The notes beneath the pieces were generated by a model. It did no database searches, was not told the origin of the DNA, and was given only the letters and a program-made list of their open reading frames with translations. A stretch of DNA of 64,000 nucleotides from Streptomyces sp. PCS3-D2 (lineage in GTDB: Bacteria > Actinomycetota > Actinomycetes > Streptomycetales > Streptomycetaceae), in the NCBI RefSeq assembly GCF_000612545.2, contig NZ_CP097800.1:5468501-5532500 (forward strand), given 5' to 3'. Shown one piece after another: positions 1-8,707 of this stretch (its first letter is position 1; every line of letters begins with the position of its first letter). The position numbers were made by a program, and so were the translations under genes.

Positions 1-44
1 ACCGGACGCCGCGACCCGGCAGGCCCCGGCGGTCACGGTGCGGG

Positions 45-2939
45 CTAGGGGGCGGCGTTGCGCGGGCCCACCGGCTGCCACGGCGCAAGGTACGCGTGCG
101 GGGCGTCCGCCGACGAGGTCACGTACAGCCGCGCGTCGAGCCCCACCACCGCCAGGCTGACCATGTTGCTCCCGGTCATCGTGGAGGAGGGCGCGCCGAG
201 GAACATCAGCGGCGAGCGCCCCCACGGCCGTCCCGGACCGACCTCCGCGCCCAGCTGCCCGCCCGCCGCGCGGCCCGCCAGCACGTGCCCGCTCGCCGTC
301 ACCGAGCCGAAACCGTTCAGCCCGCCGAGGTCGGTCATGTTGTTGACCTTCAGGCCGTCGTCGGCCGTCATCAGGGCCGTACGGACGTTGCCCGAACCGG
401 GTTTGCGGAACCACAGCCGCACCCCGCCCTCGCGGCCCTCCGCGGTCAGCGGGAGGGCGGTGTCCGGCAGCCCGGTGGCCGTGACCGGGCCCAGCGGGGC
501 GCCCGGCTTCGGCTGCGCCCAGCCGACGACCGTCTTCGAGGTGGCCGCGAGGACCATGCGCCGCCCCGCGCCGTCGGTCGCGGTCACCGGGGCGCCGTGC
601 AGGTCCGCGCCGCCGTACTTCTCCCAGGGGCCCCAACTGCCGTCCGCCTGCTGGACCCGGCCGCGCAGGCTGTGCGCACCGTCGCGGACGTACGCCGCCG
701 GCTGCCCGGTGCCGTCGACCGAAACGGCCGGTGCGCTGATGTCGGAGGTCCAGGTCTGGTCCGCGGTCTCGGGAGTGCCGAGCGACTGCCACTCCCCGAA
801 CCCGTCCGCCCCGGGCGCCGTCTGCACCGTGTAGACGACCTCGCGCCGGTAGTCGGCGGGCCGGGCCCCGAAGGAGGTGCGGGTGCCGAAGACGGCGATC
901 CGGCCGTCCTTCAGCGTCACGGCGCCGGTGCCCGGGTCCATTCCGGTGCCGGGCAGCAGGTCCGGGCCGCGCCAGGGGCCGACCGGGCCGGGCCGATGCC
1001 AGACGGCGACCTGGCCGTCGAGCACCTTGAAGGCCCACAGGCCGTGGTCCCGGTCAGAGGTCAGCCAGTCGGTTCCGGTGCCACGGGCGTAGTTGACGGT
1101 GTCCGTCCAGCGGTTGCCCGCCGGATGCTCGGAGACCTTGAGGTCGCCGCAACCGGCTTCGCTGCCGCAGTGGTTCTGCCGGTCCAGCCAGGCGTAGGTG
1201 TCGAGGATGTCCAGCTTCTCCCGGGCCTCCTGCGGGCCCAGTGCGCTGGGGAGGAAGCCGTTGAAGTAGCCGACGTAGTTCTGCACCGCGAAGTGCGGCC
1301 GGTCCTTGACGTCCTGCGCGTAGGCGGCCGTGGCCATCTGGACGAAGCGGGCGCCGTAGAAGTGGTCCTGGTGGTCGGTGTACCGCTTGGTGTCGGGATA
1401 CCGGCCGGGGGTCGGGTCCTGGAAGCGGACGGCGGTCGGCCGGTACTGCTCCAGGACGCCCACGAGGGTCTGGACGACCTGGTCCTTGGAGTACGCGAAC
1501 CGCTGCTTGACCGGGGTGCCGGAGGAGAGCATCGACTCCAGCCGGGCGACCTTGCCGTCCCACAGGCCGTGCAGGCTGTCAGGCATGTCGGCGTAGCCGT
1601 GCCCGGCCTCGCGCATCTGCAGCCAGACCAGGTTGACCTGGGGTTTGGCGACGAGGACGTCGACTTCGGCGTGGCCGCCGCCCTTCGTCGGGACGACGGT
1701 GCGCTTCCAGGCGCTGGTGCGGTCGCCGGTGGCCATCCGGGCGTAGGCGGCCCGGATGCCGTTCTGGCGTGCCTCGGCGTAGGCGGGCTTGTCGGGGCGG
1801 GCGGTAGCCGCTTGGGCGGGGGCGGCGTTGACCCCGTCGGCCTCGCCCGCGGTCAGGTACACCGAGGTCACGGGGTGGCCGGCGGCTATGGAGTAACGCA
1901 GGTCCGGATTCATGAAGTACAGGTCGTCGTCGGGGTGCGCGACGATCTGGACCACCCGGCCCGGGTCGGGGACGGCGCCGGTGGCGACGGTGCCGGGCGG
2001 GGCGGGGGAGCGGTCGAGGCCTGCGAGGGCCGCGTTGCCGCGGAGCACGAGCATGCCGGTGGCGGCGATGGCCGCGCCGAGGGCGACGACCTTGACGAGC
2101 CCGGCCCACCGCAGCCGCTGCGGCGCCCCGGCCCCGGCCCCGGTTCCGCGCCGCGCCGCCCTGCGTCCGCGGGCCGGGGCCTGCCCCGCCGTGCCCCGCG
2201 CGGCGGCTCCCGCTTCGGTCTGGGCCCCGGCTTCTTGCTGAGCTTGAGCTTGAGCTTGAGCCTGCGGCGCGGTCGCGGCTGCGCGGGCCCGCCGGGAGGC
2301 TTTCCGGCCCGACGTCGTTTCTGCCCGGCGCGCGGCCCTGCGCCCGCGCCGGGGCTGCCGCGCGGAAGCGGGGTCCGCGCTCTCCTCCGTCGGCCGCGCG
2401 GACCCGCCGTGGGTGTCCTCGGCTGCGTCGTGCAGGCTGCGGGGCTCGGGGACCGGTGCCTGCTCGGGCGGGCGGGTGTGATCGGGCTCATACGTCTGCG
2501 GGGGCCCGGGGAAGTGGGGGAACTCGTATGCCTGCTGGTGTTGTTGGGGGACCTGAGGTGTGTGGATCTGCCCGTCCTGGAGCGGCGGGAAGACGTGCTG
2601 TGCTTCCTGTGGTGGGTACGGCTGCTGGAACTCCGCTGTCTGTTGCGCCTGTTGCCCCTGCTCGGGCCAGCCCGAGCTCCACTCGGGGCTCCACCCGCCG
2701 TGCGCGGCGTAACCAAACTCCCCCAGGGAATCCGGGTGTTGGTGCTGGTACGGCAGGTGGGTCTGCTGGTATTGGTGAGACTCGGACTCCTGGCTCTGCG
2801 CGTGCTGCCCGTACTCCTCGTATGGCTCGTACTCCCCGTACGGCCCGTACTCCCCGTACCGGTACGCCGGGTCGGGGCCCGGCGCCGAAGGGCCCCAGTC
2901 ACCCGCGGTGGGACCGGGGCGGGGGTGTCCGTCGGACAT
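45..2939 (-). CDS. Membrane-anchored PIG-L (LmbE-like) deacetylase with beta-propeller-like tail
   Basis: The PIG-L/LmbE family contains zinc-dependent N-acetyl-sugar deacetylases. The family motif AHPDDD lies near residues 334-339, with a downstream DHQDHFYG motif as the expected second metal/acid element. About 240 residues of Gln/Pro/Tyr-rich low-complexity sequence, then an Ala/Gln and Arg-rich stretch, precede one transmembrane segment (about residues 278-300), so the catalytic part should be outside the cell. The C-terminal 300 residues are a repetitive Gly/Trp-rich beta domain (WHRPGPVGPWRGPD-like units), probably a propeller or lectin-like module. The start was placed at the ATG at 2939 because GAGGAG sits 7 bases upstream; an upstream in-frame ATG at 2978 lacks a ribosome site. 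It is divergent from glnE. The substrate is unknown. Confidence 0.85.
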   Translation of the reverse strand: MSDGHPRPGPTAGDWGPSAPGPDPAYRYGEYGPYGEYEPYEEYGQHAQSQESESHQYQQTHLPYQHQHPDSLGEFGYAAHGGWSPEWSSGWPEQGQQAQQTAEFQQPYPPQEAQHVFPPLQDGQIHTPQVPQQHQQAYEFPHFPGPPQTYEPDHTRPPEQAPVPEPRSLHDAAEDTHGGSARPTEESADPASARQPRRGRRAARRAETTSGRKASRRARAAATAPQAQAQAQAQQEAGAQTEAGAAARGTAGQAPARGRRAARRGTGAGAGAPQRLRWAGLVKVVALGAAIAATGMLVLRGNAALAGLDRSPAPPGTVATGAVPDPGRVVQIVAHPDDDLYFMNPDLRYSIAAGHPVTSVYLTAGEADGVNAAPAQAATARPDKPAYAEARQNGIRAAYARMATGDRTSAWKRTVVPTKGGGHAEVDVLVAKPQVNLVWLQMREAGHGYADMPDSLHGLWDGKVARLESMLSSGTPVKQRFAYSKDQVVQTLVGVLEQYRPTAVRFQDPTPGRYPDTKRYTDHQDHFYGARFVQMATAAYAQDVKDRPHFAVQNYVGYFNGFLPSALGPQEAREKLDILDTYAWLDRQNHCGSEAGCGDLKVSEHPAGNRWTDTVNYARGTGTDWLTSDRDHGLWAFKVLDGQVAVWHRPGPVGPWRGPDLLPGTGMDPGTGAVTLKDGRIAVFGTRTSFGARPADYRREVVYTVQTAPGADGFGEWQSLGTPETADQTWTSDISAPAVSVDGTGQPAAYVRDGAHSLRGRVQQADGSWGPWEKYGGADLHGAPVTATDGAGRRMVLAATSKTVVGWAQPKPGAPLGPVTATGLPDTALPLTAEGREGGVRLWFRKPGSGNVRTALMTADDGLKVNNMTDLGGLNGFGSVTASGHVLAGRAAGGQLGAEVGPGRPWGRSPLMFLGAPSSTMTGSNMVSLAVVGLDARLYVTSSADAPHAYLAPWQPVGPRNAAP

Positions 2940-3294
2940 GGGGCTCCTCGTGGCCGTTCGGCGGGGAGCGGGCCCCATGACGTCATAAATACTCGGATAA
3001 TCCGATAATCCTCGTCATGGTACGTCCCGGTGAATCGAACGTCTGCTCCGGCTGTCGGCGCCGTAGCCGCAGCGTTCTGCCGGGGCGCGGCATCCGGGCG
3101 GTTGCCTCGCCAAGCGGCGGGCGCCCCGGCTCGTACCGGACGTACTCGCGTGGTCCGATGACGCGGCGAAGGGCCGTACCGGGCGGTGTGACACGGTGAA
3201 CCTCGGCGGCCACGGCCATGATCCGCCGGACAGGCCCTAGGCTCGACCCAGGCCCGCCAGGGCAGTGGCAGCGACAACCGCGGGAGGCGGCGGG
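2940..3294. promoter_or_regulatory. Divergent intergenic region between PIG-L gene and glnE
   Basis: This 355-bp stretch holds no convincing gene. It contains the perfect palindrome ATGACGTCAT at 2977-2986 and an AT-rich patch at about 2984-3012 with the repeated element CGGATAATC / CGATAATCC, which is unusual in this GC-rich context and probably part of the promoter for the leftward gene. No GlnR-like site was recognised upstream of glnE. Confidence 0.45.
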
Positions 3295-6200
3295 ATGACG
3301 GTCCCGGGACGCAGGAGCAGCACCTTCATCCGGCTGCTGCGCAGCGGGTTCACCGACCCCTCCGCAGCCGCCCGGCTGCTCGACTCCGAGGCGCTCGCCG
3401 CCGTACGCGCCGATCCCGTCCTCCTCGACGCCCTCGGGGCGACCGCCGACCCCGACCTGGCCCTGCGCGGGCTGGTCCGACTCGCCGAGGCGCAGCCCGA
3501 CGGCGAGCTCCCCGTACTCCTCGACACCCTCGTCAGCGCCAAACCCCTCCGCGACCGCCTCCTGGGCGTACTCGGAGCCTCCGAGGCCCTCGGCGACCAC
3601 CTGGCCCGCCACCCCCGCGACTGGCTCGACCTCGTCACGTACGAGGCCGCCGACCTGCACCCCGGCCTTCCCGAGTTCGAGCGGGGCCTCGCCGACGCCC
3701 ACGACCCCGTCGCCCTGCGCGTCTCCTACCGGCGCTGCCTGCTCTCGATCGCGGCCCGCGACGTCTGCGGCACCATCGACGTCGCCCAGACCGCCGCCGA
3801 ACTCGCCGACCTCGCCACCGCCACCCTCCGCGCCGCCCTGCGGATCGCCTGCGCCGCCGCCCCCGAGGACGCGGCGCTCTGCCGTCTCGCCGTCATCGCG
3901 ATGGGCAAGTGCGGCGGCAACGAGCTCAACTACGTCTCCGACGTCGACGTGATCTTCGTCGGTGACACGGCAGCAGCGCCTGCCCAGGGCGGGGCCGCCG
4001 GGGACGGCGCCGACGAGGCCAAGGCCCTCCAGGCCGCCACCCGCCTCGCCTCGCACCTGATGCGGATCTGCTCCGAGACCACCGTCGAGGGCACCATCTG
4101 GCCCGTCGACGCCAACCTCCGTCCCGAGGGCCGCAACGGACCCCTCGTCCGCACCCTCGCCTCACACCTGGCCTACTACCAGCGCTGGGCCAAGACCTGG
4201 GAGTTCCAGGCCCTCCTCAAGGCCCGCGCCGTCGCCGGAGACGAGGATCTGGGCTCCGAGTACATCGAGGCCATAAGCCCGCTGGTCTGGCAGGCGGCCG
4301 AACGCGAGAACTTCGTCCCCGACGTCCAGAAGATGCGCCGCCGCGTCGTCGACAACATTCCCGCCGCACACGTCGACCGCGAACTCAAACTCGGCCCCGG
4401 CGGCCTGCGCGACGTCGAGTTCGCCGTCCAGCTGCTCCAGCTCGTCCACGGCCGAAGCGACGCCACCCTGCACTCCGGCACCACCCTCGACGCCCTGCAC
4501 GCCCTCGCCGCCGGCGGATACGTCGGCCGTGCCGACGCCGCCCAGCTGCACGACGCGTACCGCTTCCTGCGCGCCATGGAACACCGCATCCAGCTCTACC
4601 GGCTGCGCCGTACCCACCTGGTGCCGGAGGACGAGAACGACCTCCGGCGCCTGGGCCGCTCGATGGGCCTGCGCACCGAACCCGTCGCCGAGCTCAACAA
4701 GGCCTGGCGCCGGCACGCCTCCGTGGTCCGGCGCCTGCACGAGAAGCTCTTCTACCGTCCGCTGCTCGACGCCGTCGCCCAGCTCGCCCCCGGCGAGACC
4801 CGGCTCTCCCCGCGCGCCGCCGGCCAGCGTCTCGAAGCCCTCGGCTACGCCGACCCGGCCTCGGCCCTGCGCCACCTGGAGGCCCTCGCCTCCGGCGTCA
4901 CCCGCAAGGCCGCCATCCAGCGCACCCTGCTCCCGGTGATGCTCGGCTGGTTCGCCGACTCCGCCGACCCGGACGCCGGCCTGCTCAACTTCCGCAAGGT
5001 CTCCGACGCCCTGGGCAAGACGCCCTGGTACCTGCGTCTGCTGCGCGACGAGGGGGCCGCCGCCGAGAACCTCGCCCGGGTGCTGTCCGCCGGACGCCTC
5101 GCCCCCGACCTGCTGATGCGCGCCCCCGAGGCGGTGGCCCTGCTCGGCGACCCCGAAGGGCTCCAGCCCCGCACCCACGAGGCCCTGCGCCAGGAGGTCC
5201 TCGCCGCCGTGGGCCGCGCCGAGAATCCGGAGACCGCCGTCGCCGCCGCCCGCGGAGTGCGCCGCCGCGAGCTCTTCCGTACCGCCGCGGCCGACATCAT
5301 CGGCTCCTACGGTACGGAGGACAGCCCGGCCGAGGAGGACCACGGCGCTCTGGTCGACCGGGTCGGCGGGGCGGTCTCCGACCTCACCGCCGCGACGATC
5401 GCGGGCGCCCTGCGCGCCGCCGTCCAGTCGCACTTCGGCGACACCCTGCCCACGCGGTTCGCCGTCATCGGCGTCGGCCGATTCGGCGGCCACGAACTCG
5501 GCTACGGATCCGACGCCGACGTCCTCTTCGTCCACGAACCCCGCGAGGGCGTCGACGAGCAGGAGGCCGCCAAGGCCGCCCAGACCGTCATCGCCGAGAT
5601 GCGCCGACTGCTCCAGCTGCCCACCGCGGACCCGCCGCTGCTCATCGACGCCGACCTGCGTCCCGAGGGCCGCTCCGGCCCGCTGGTGCGCACACTGGCC
5701 TCCTACGCCGCCTACTACCGGCGCTGGTCGCTGACCTGGGAGAGCCAGGCGCTGCTGCGGGCCCAGCCGGTCGCCGGCGAGGAGGAGCTCGGGCGCCGCT
5801 TCATCGAGCTGATCGACCCGCTGCGCTATCCGGCGGAGGGCCTCGGCGACGACGCCGTCCGGGAGATCCGCCGCCTCAAGGCCCGGATGGAGTCGGAGCG
5901 GCTGCCGCGCGGCGCCGACCCGACCCTGCACACCAAGCTGGGCCGCGGCGGTCTGAGCGACGTCGAGTGGACCGTCCAGCTGATCCAGATGCGGCACGCC
6001 TGGGCCGAACCGGGCCTGCGGACCACCCGCACCCGCGAGGCCCTCGCGGCCGCCCACGCGGCGGGGCTGATCCCGACCGACGAGGCACAGATCCTGGACG
6101 AGGCCTGGGTCCTGGCGACCCGGGTCCGCAACGCCGTGATGCTGGTGCGGGGCCGCGCCGGGGACACCTTCCCGTCCGAAGCCCGTGAACTGGCGGCGGT

Positions 6201-6312
6201 GGGCCGCTACCTCGGCTACGCCGAGGGCACGGTCGGCGAACTGCTGGACGACTACCGGCGCACCACGCGCCGGGCCCGCGCGGTGGTCGAGGAACTCTTC
6301 TACGGAGGCTGA
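3295..6312 (+). CDS. glnE: Bifunctional glutamine-synthetase adenylyltransferase/deadenylyltransferase
   Basis: GlnE controls type I glutamine synthetase by adding or removing AMP at a conserved tyrosine. The roughly 1005-residue length is normal for the family. Two nucleotidyltransferase domains are visible: the first has GGNELNY followed by DVD (D216/D218) and the second GGHELGY followed by DAD (D740/D742), each with a later basic DANLRPEGR or DADLRPEGR motif. In characterised GlnE proteins the N-terminal copy removes and the C-terminal copy adds AMP. The ATG at 3295 is chosen because GGGAGG lies about 8 bases upstream; an in-frame GTG at 3265 is less well placed. Its likely substrate, GlnA, begins at 63378. 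Both domains look intact. Confidence 0.97.
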   Translation: MTVPGRRSSTFIRLLRSGFTDPSAAARLLDSEALAAVRADPVLLDALGATADPDLALRGLVRLAEAQPDGELPVLLDTLVSAKPLRDRLLGVLGASEALGDHLARHPRDWLDLVTYEAADLHPGLPEFERGLADAHDPVALRVSYRRCLLSIAARDVCGTIDVAQTAAELADLATATLRAALRIACAAAPEDAALCRLAVIAMGKCGGNELNYVSDVDVIFVGDTAAAPAQGGAAGDGADEAKALQAATRLASHLMRICSETTVEGTIWPVDANLRPEGRNGPLVRTLASHLAYYQRWAKTWEFQALLKARAVAGDEDLGSEYIEAISPLVWQAAERENFVPDVQKMRRRVVDNIPAAHVDRELKLGPGGLRDVEFAVQLLQLVHGRSDATLHSGTTLDALHALAAGGYVGRADAAQLHDAYRFLRAMEHRIQLYRLRRTHLVPEDENDLRRLGRSMGLRTEPVAELNKAWRRHASVVRRLHEKLFYRPLLDAVAQLAPGETRLSPRAAGQRLEALGYADPASALRHLEALASGVTRKAAIQRTLLPVMLGWFADSADPDAGLLNFRKVSDALGKTPWYLRLLRDEGAAAENLARVLSAGRLAPDLLMRAPEAVALLGDPEGLQPRTHEALRQEVLAAVGRAENPETAVAAARGVRRRELFRTAAADIIGSYGTEDSPAEEDHGALVDRVGGAVSDLTAATIAGALRAAVQSHFGDTLPTRFAVIGVGRFGGHELGYGSDADVLFVHEPREGVDEQEAAKAAQTVIAEMRRLLQLPTADPPLLIDADLRPEGRSGPLVRTLASYAAYYRRWSLTWESQALLRAQPVAGEEELGRRFIELIDPLRYPAEGLGDDAVREIRRLKARMESERLPRGADPTLHTKLGRGGLSDVEWTVQLIQMRHAWAEPGLRTTRTREALAAAHAAGLIPTDEAQILDEAWVLATRVRNAVMLVRGRAGDTFPSEARELAAVGRYLGYAEGTVGELLDDYRRTTRRARAVVEELFYGG

Positions 6313-6350
6313 ACGGCCTTCTGCCGCACGGCACCGGAGCCCCGGATCCG

Positions 6351-6395
6351 CGACGGCGGGACGTCGGACCCGCGTGGGTCCGACGCCCGCCGTCG
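6351..6395 (+). terminator. Strong hairpin terminator after glnE
   Basis: Two arms, 6351-6371 and 6376-6395, pair over 20 bp with a single bulged A at 6361 and a GCGT loop. There is no U tract, as is common in Streptomyces. It sits 38 bp after the glnE stop and would also face readthrough from the opposing CAP-domain gene. Confidence 0.85.
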
Positions 6396-6465
6396 CGCGG
6401 TGGGCCGTCGCGCGGTGGGCCGTCGCGCGGTGGGCCGTCGCGGGGTGGGCCGTCGCGCGGTGGCG
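6391..6465. repeat. Five tandem copies of a 15-bp unit
   Basis: The unit CGTCGCGCGGTGGGC is repeated from 6391: three exact copies, one with a single substitution (6436-6450) and a fifth that diverges in its last bases (6451-6465). The first copy overlaps the distal arm of the glnE terminator and the last ends 7 bp before the stop of the leftward CAP-domain gene. It appears noncoding. Confidence 0.9.
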
Positions 6466-6471
6466 CGGGCG

Positions 6472-7248
6472 TCAGCGGGCCGTGCCGAAGTCCTGCGTCC
6501 AGTAGTTGCCGGGCTGGGCCAGGCCGATGCCGATCTCCTTGAAGGAGCAGTTCAGGATGTTCTCCCGGTGGCCCTGGCTGTTCATCCAGCCCTCCATGAC
6601 CTTCTCGGGCGTGCTGTAGCCGTAGGCGACGTTCTCGCCGTACGTGCTCCAGGTGTAGCCGGCGCGGGTGATGCGCGTGCCGGGGTTCGACCCGTCGGAG
6701 CCGGTGTGGGACATGTTGCTGTGGGCGGCCATGTCCGCGCTGTGGTCCTGCGCGGCCTTCGTGAGCTGGGCGTTCAGGGTGACCGCCGGGCACCCGGCGG
6801 CGGCGCGCTCCTGGTTGACCAGGGCGAGGACCGCGGCGACCGAGCCGGAGGCGGTCGGCGCGGGCGAGGTCTTCGGCGGCTGGGGCGCCTGCGGCTTCTT
6901 GGTGACCGGCGGCTTCGCCGGCTGCGGCGCGGCCTTCGGCGGCTGCGTCTGCGAAGGCCGGGAAGGCGGGGAGGGCTGCGCGGGCCGGGAGGTCTCCTCG
7001 ACCGGCTGCGCGGGGGCTGTGGGGCTGCTCGGCGCCGTCGGAACGCCGACCGGGACCATGAGGTCCGGGGCGGCGGAGGGCTCGGACTGCCACGGGCGCT
7101 GCGCCTGGTGGCTCGCGGTGCGCGTCCGGCCGGCGTCGTCGCCGCCGTTGAAGCAGGCGAGAGCGGCCGTGGGGACACCCACGATTCCGAGGGCGCTGAC
7201 GCCGATGACTATTTTCCGGTACTGCTTCTTCTTCCGATGCTTCTGCAT
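6472..7248 (-). CDS. Secreted CAP/SCP-domain protein
   Basis: The C-terminal 120 residues form a CAP (cysteine-rich secretory/SCP-like) domain: NQERAAAGCP, HSADMAAHSNMSHTG, TYGENVAYG, GWMNSQGHRENILN and a final WTQDFG, including the conserved His/Glu cavity residues. The N-terminus is basic (QKHRKKKQYRK) followed by one hydrophobic segment, so it is secreted or membrane-anchored; a Pro/Gln/Ala-rich linker of about 100 residues joins this to the CAP domain. The ATG at 7248 is preferred over 7260 because GAGGT lies about 7 bases upstream. Bacterial CAP proteins are often cell-wall associated, but no reaction can be assigned. It is monocistronic. Confidence 0.88.
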   Translation of the reverse strand: MQKHRKKKQYRKIVIGVSALGIVGVPTAALACFNGGDDAGRTRTASHQAQRPWQSEPSAAPDLMVPVGVPTAPSSPTAPAQPVEETSRPAQPSPPSRPSQTQPPKAAPQPAKPPVTKKPQAPQPPKTSPAPTASGSVAAVLALVNQERAAAGCPAVTLNAQLTKAAQDHSADMAAHSNMSHTGSDGSNPGTRITRAGYTWSTYGENVAYGYSTPEKVMEGWMNSQGHRENILNCSFKEIGIGLAQPGNYWTQDFGTAR

Positions 7249-8030
7249 GCGTGACCTCATTCGGTGATCGCGAAGCTTCCGGCGCCGGAACTGCGGGACG
7301 CCGGAATGGTCGACATTCTTAGAAGCCCGCCATTGGCCTGGCAAGTTTCCGTTTCGCGTTCACGCGGGGGATTCGGCACGCCGCTTGAAACAGGCCGTTG
7401 ATCGTGCATGGTCACGATCTGGTCACTGTCGCAACCATGTGATGTGTCTTCAGGAGCGGCCGTGACCAGGGAAGTAGGGCGCAGGTCATGCGGTAGCGAG
7501 CATTCCGTTCCCGCAGGAGAGGGGAATGTCGAATCCAAAACGGACAAATGTCGAAATGTCGATGAGGTGGCGCGCCCGGGAAGTCCTCCGGTGCCGAGGT
7601 TCCGGTCGTGACGCATGTCACGCAACCGGGGGTCGGATCGTGGCGTCGGGGGCCGCGTCGCAAGTAGGGCATGGTACGACCAGGATTTGTCTGGGTTTGT
7701 AGCGTGAGGTCGAGGTTTCGTCGGGGCCGGAGGCGGTCGCGGCCGTGGGGCGGAGGGTCGCGGCGAGATGTTGACGTGTCCGTCCTTGCGGAAGTCGCTG
7801 ATGGCGGCGCTGCGCAGGGAAGGTGTGGTGCGAGGGGTTCTCGGTGCCCCGGCTACGTCTCATTCACGTGGCGAGGTCGACGCAGGTGGTGTCGAAGGCG
7901 CCCCCGCTGGTGAGTCGGTGGATGCGTTCGACGGTCCTGCTCGGTTCTCATGGGCCCCGCCATTCACGTGATCACGAGCGCCGCACCTGTGCTGCTTTCC
8001 GAGTTCCCCTCCCGCGCATCGGGCATGACG
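7249..8030. other. Gene-poor region upstream of the CAP-domain gene
   Basis: No open reading frame here has convincing Streptomyces codon bias or a recognisable domain. The part at 7300-7570 is relatively AT-rich and presumably carries the CAP-gene promoter. It holds three copies of the octamer AATGTCGA (7525-7532, 7547-7554 and 7555-7562, the last two in tandem). A leftward frame at about 7618-7863 contains a CPTC pair, but nothing else supports it as a gene. Confidence 0.4.
7525..7562. repeat. AATGTCGA repeats, possible operator
   Basis: Three copies of AATGTCGA lie within 38 bp: 7525-7532, 7547-7554 and 7555-7562. The last two are in tandem and the first is offset by 22 bp (two helical turns). 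They lie about 280-315 bp upstream of the leftward CAP-domain gene, so they could be regulator contacts. No known consensus was recognised. Confidence 0.35.
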
Positions 8031-8041
8031 TCACGTCATGC
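8023..8041. promoter_or_regulatory. 19-bp perfect palindrome
   Basis: GCATGACGT, a central C, then ACGTCATGC form two perfect 9-bp arms. The site lies 172 bp beyond the 3' end of the leftward small membrane protein gene. Its core ATGACGT also occurs in the palindrome at 2977-2986. It could be an operator or a short stem; neither role is proven. Confidence 0.4.
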
Positions 8042-8212
8042 ACGAAGCCGGAGAACGGCCGACCGGACCAATCTCCACCGTGCGGTGTCCCTGCCTCAGG
8101 ACCGTCCGGATCGCGGCGAGGGCGCGCGCGGAGCGGGGGAGGCCTGATTTCATTGCCTGCCCCGAGGTCGAGGCCCAGGACGGCACAGCAATCCGGCGCT
8201 CGACATCGGGCA

Positions 8213-8647
8213 TCAGAAGAACGTGGTGAATATCAGAAGTGCGCCAGCGGCCGCGAATCCGAGCCCGAACCAGCCGAGGATCGGAACGAAGACGAATGCG
8301 ACTGCGGCGCGCAGCACGAAGAACTGAATCGGCCATTTCTCGGCTACGTGGGGGCGTGTGGGTAGACAGGTGAGGGGTACCGGGCCTCCGATCGGCGGCA
8401 GCATTCCCTCCCATGAGTCCAGGGTCACCTTGTGATTCCCGCCCGAAGGTCCTTGGTATGTCACGACGACGCGACTTCCGTCGCGCATGCTCACATACCC
8501 CAGACATCTCCCCTCGGTGCGTACGCCGTGCCTCTTGAGGCAAAACTGGTTGAACACTCTTCGGGCCATCCACTGAGTCACCCAAAGGATTCCGCAGGAG
8601 ACGAACAGGAAGAAGAATCCAAGTATCAGGCCGCCGAGTCCGCTCAT
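8213..8647 (-). CDS. Small two-helix membrane protein, DUF3592-like
   Basis: About 144 residues. There is one hydrophobic helix at the N-terminus (residues 2-24), a soluble beta-rich middle (about 45-100, with RCLGYVSMRDGSRVVVTYQG, reminiscent of the DUF3592 fold) and a hydrophobic hairpin at the C-terminus (about 108-142). The ATG at 8647 is favoured by AGGAAGG upstream; a longer in-frame version from 8701 would add an improbable Arg-rich extension. A possibly frameshifted gene lies just upstream on the same strand (8708-9030), and its stop is 60 bp from this start, so the two may be co-transcribed. The function is unknown. Confidence 0.62.
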   Translation of the reverse strand: MSGLGGLILGFFFLFVSCGILWVTQWMARRVFNQFCLKRHGVRTEGRCLGYVSMRDGSRVVVTYQGPSGGNHKVTLDSWEGMLPPIGGPVPLTCLPTRPHVAEKWPIQFFVLRAAVAFVFVPILGWFGLGFAAAGALLIFTTFF

Positions 8648-8707
8648 TCGCAACCTTCCTCTCGTGGTCGTCCGAGAGCGGTAGTTTTCCCGCCGGGACA
8701 TCCGGGT

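Noticed and set aside
4162-6057. Long leftward open frame of about 630 codons opposite glnE
   Set aside because: It is a shadow created by the GC-rich third positions of glnE; its translation is Gly/Val/Gln-rich without any domain.
7249-7650. Possible ydaO-type cyclic-di-AMP riboswitch upstream of the CAP gene
   Set aside because: Such elements precede some Streptomyces wall-hydrolase genes, but none of the conserved ydaO core sequences was found here.
7618-7863. Leftward small frame with a CPTC pair
   Set aside because: Only one Cys pair, no ribosome site and no family match; probably chance.
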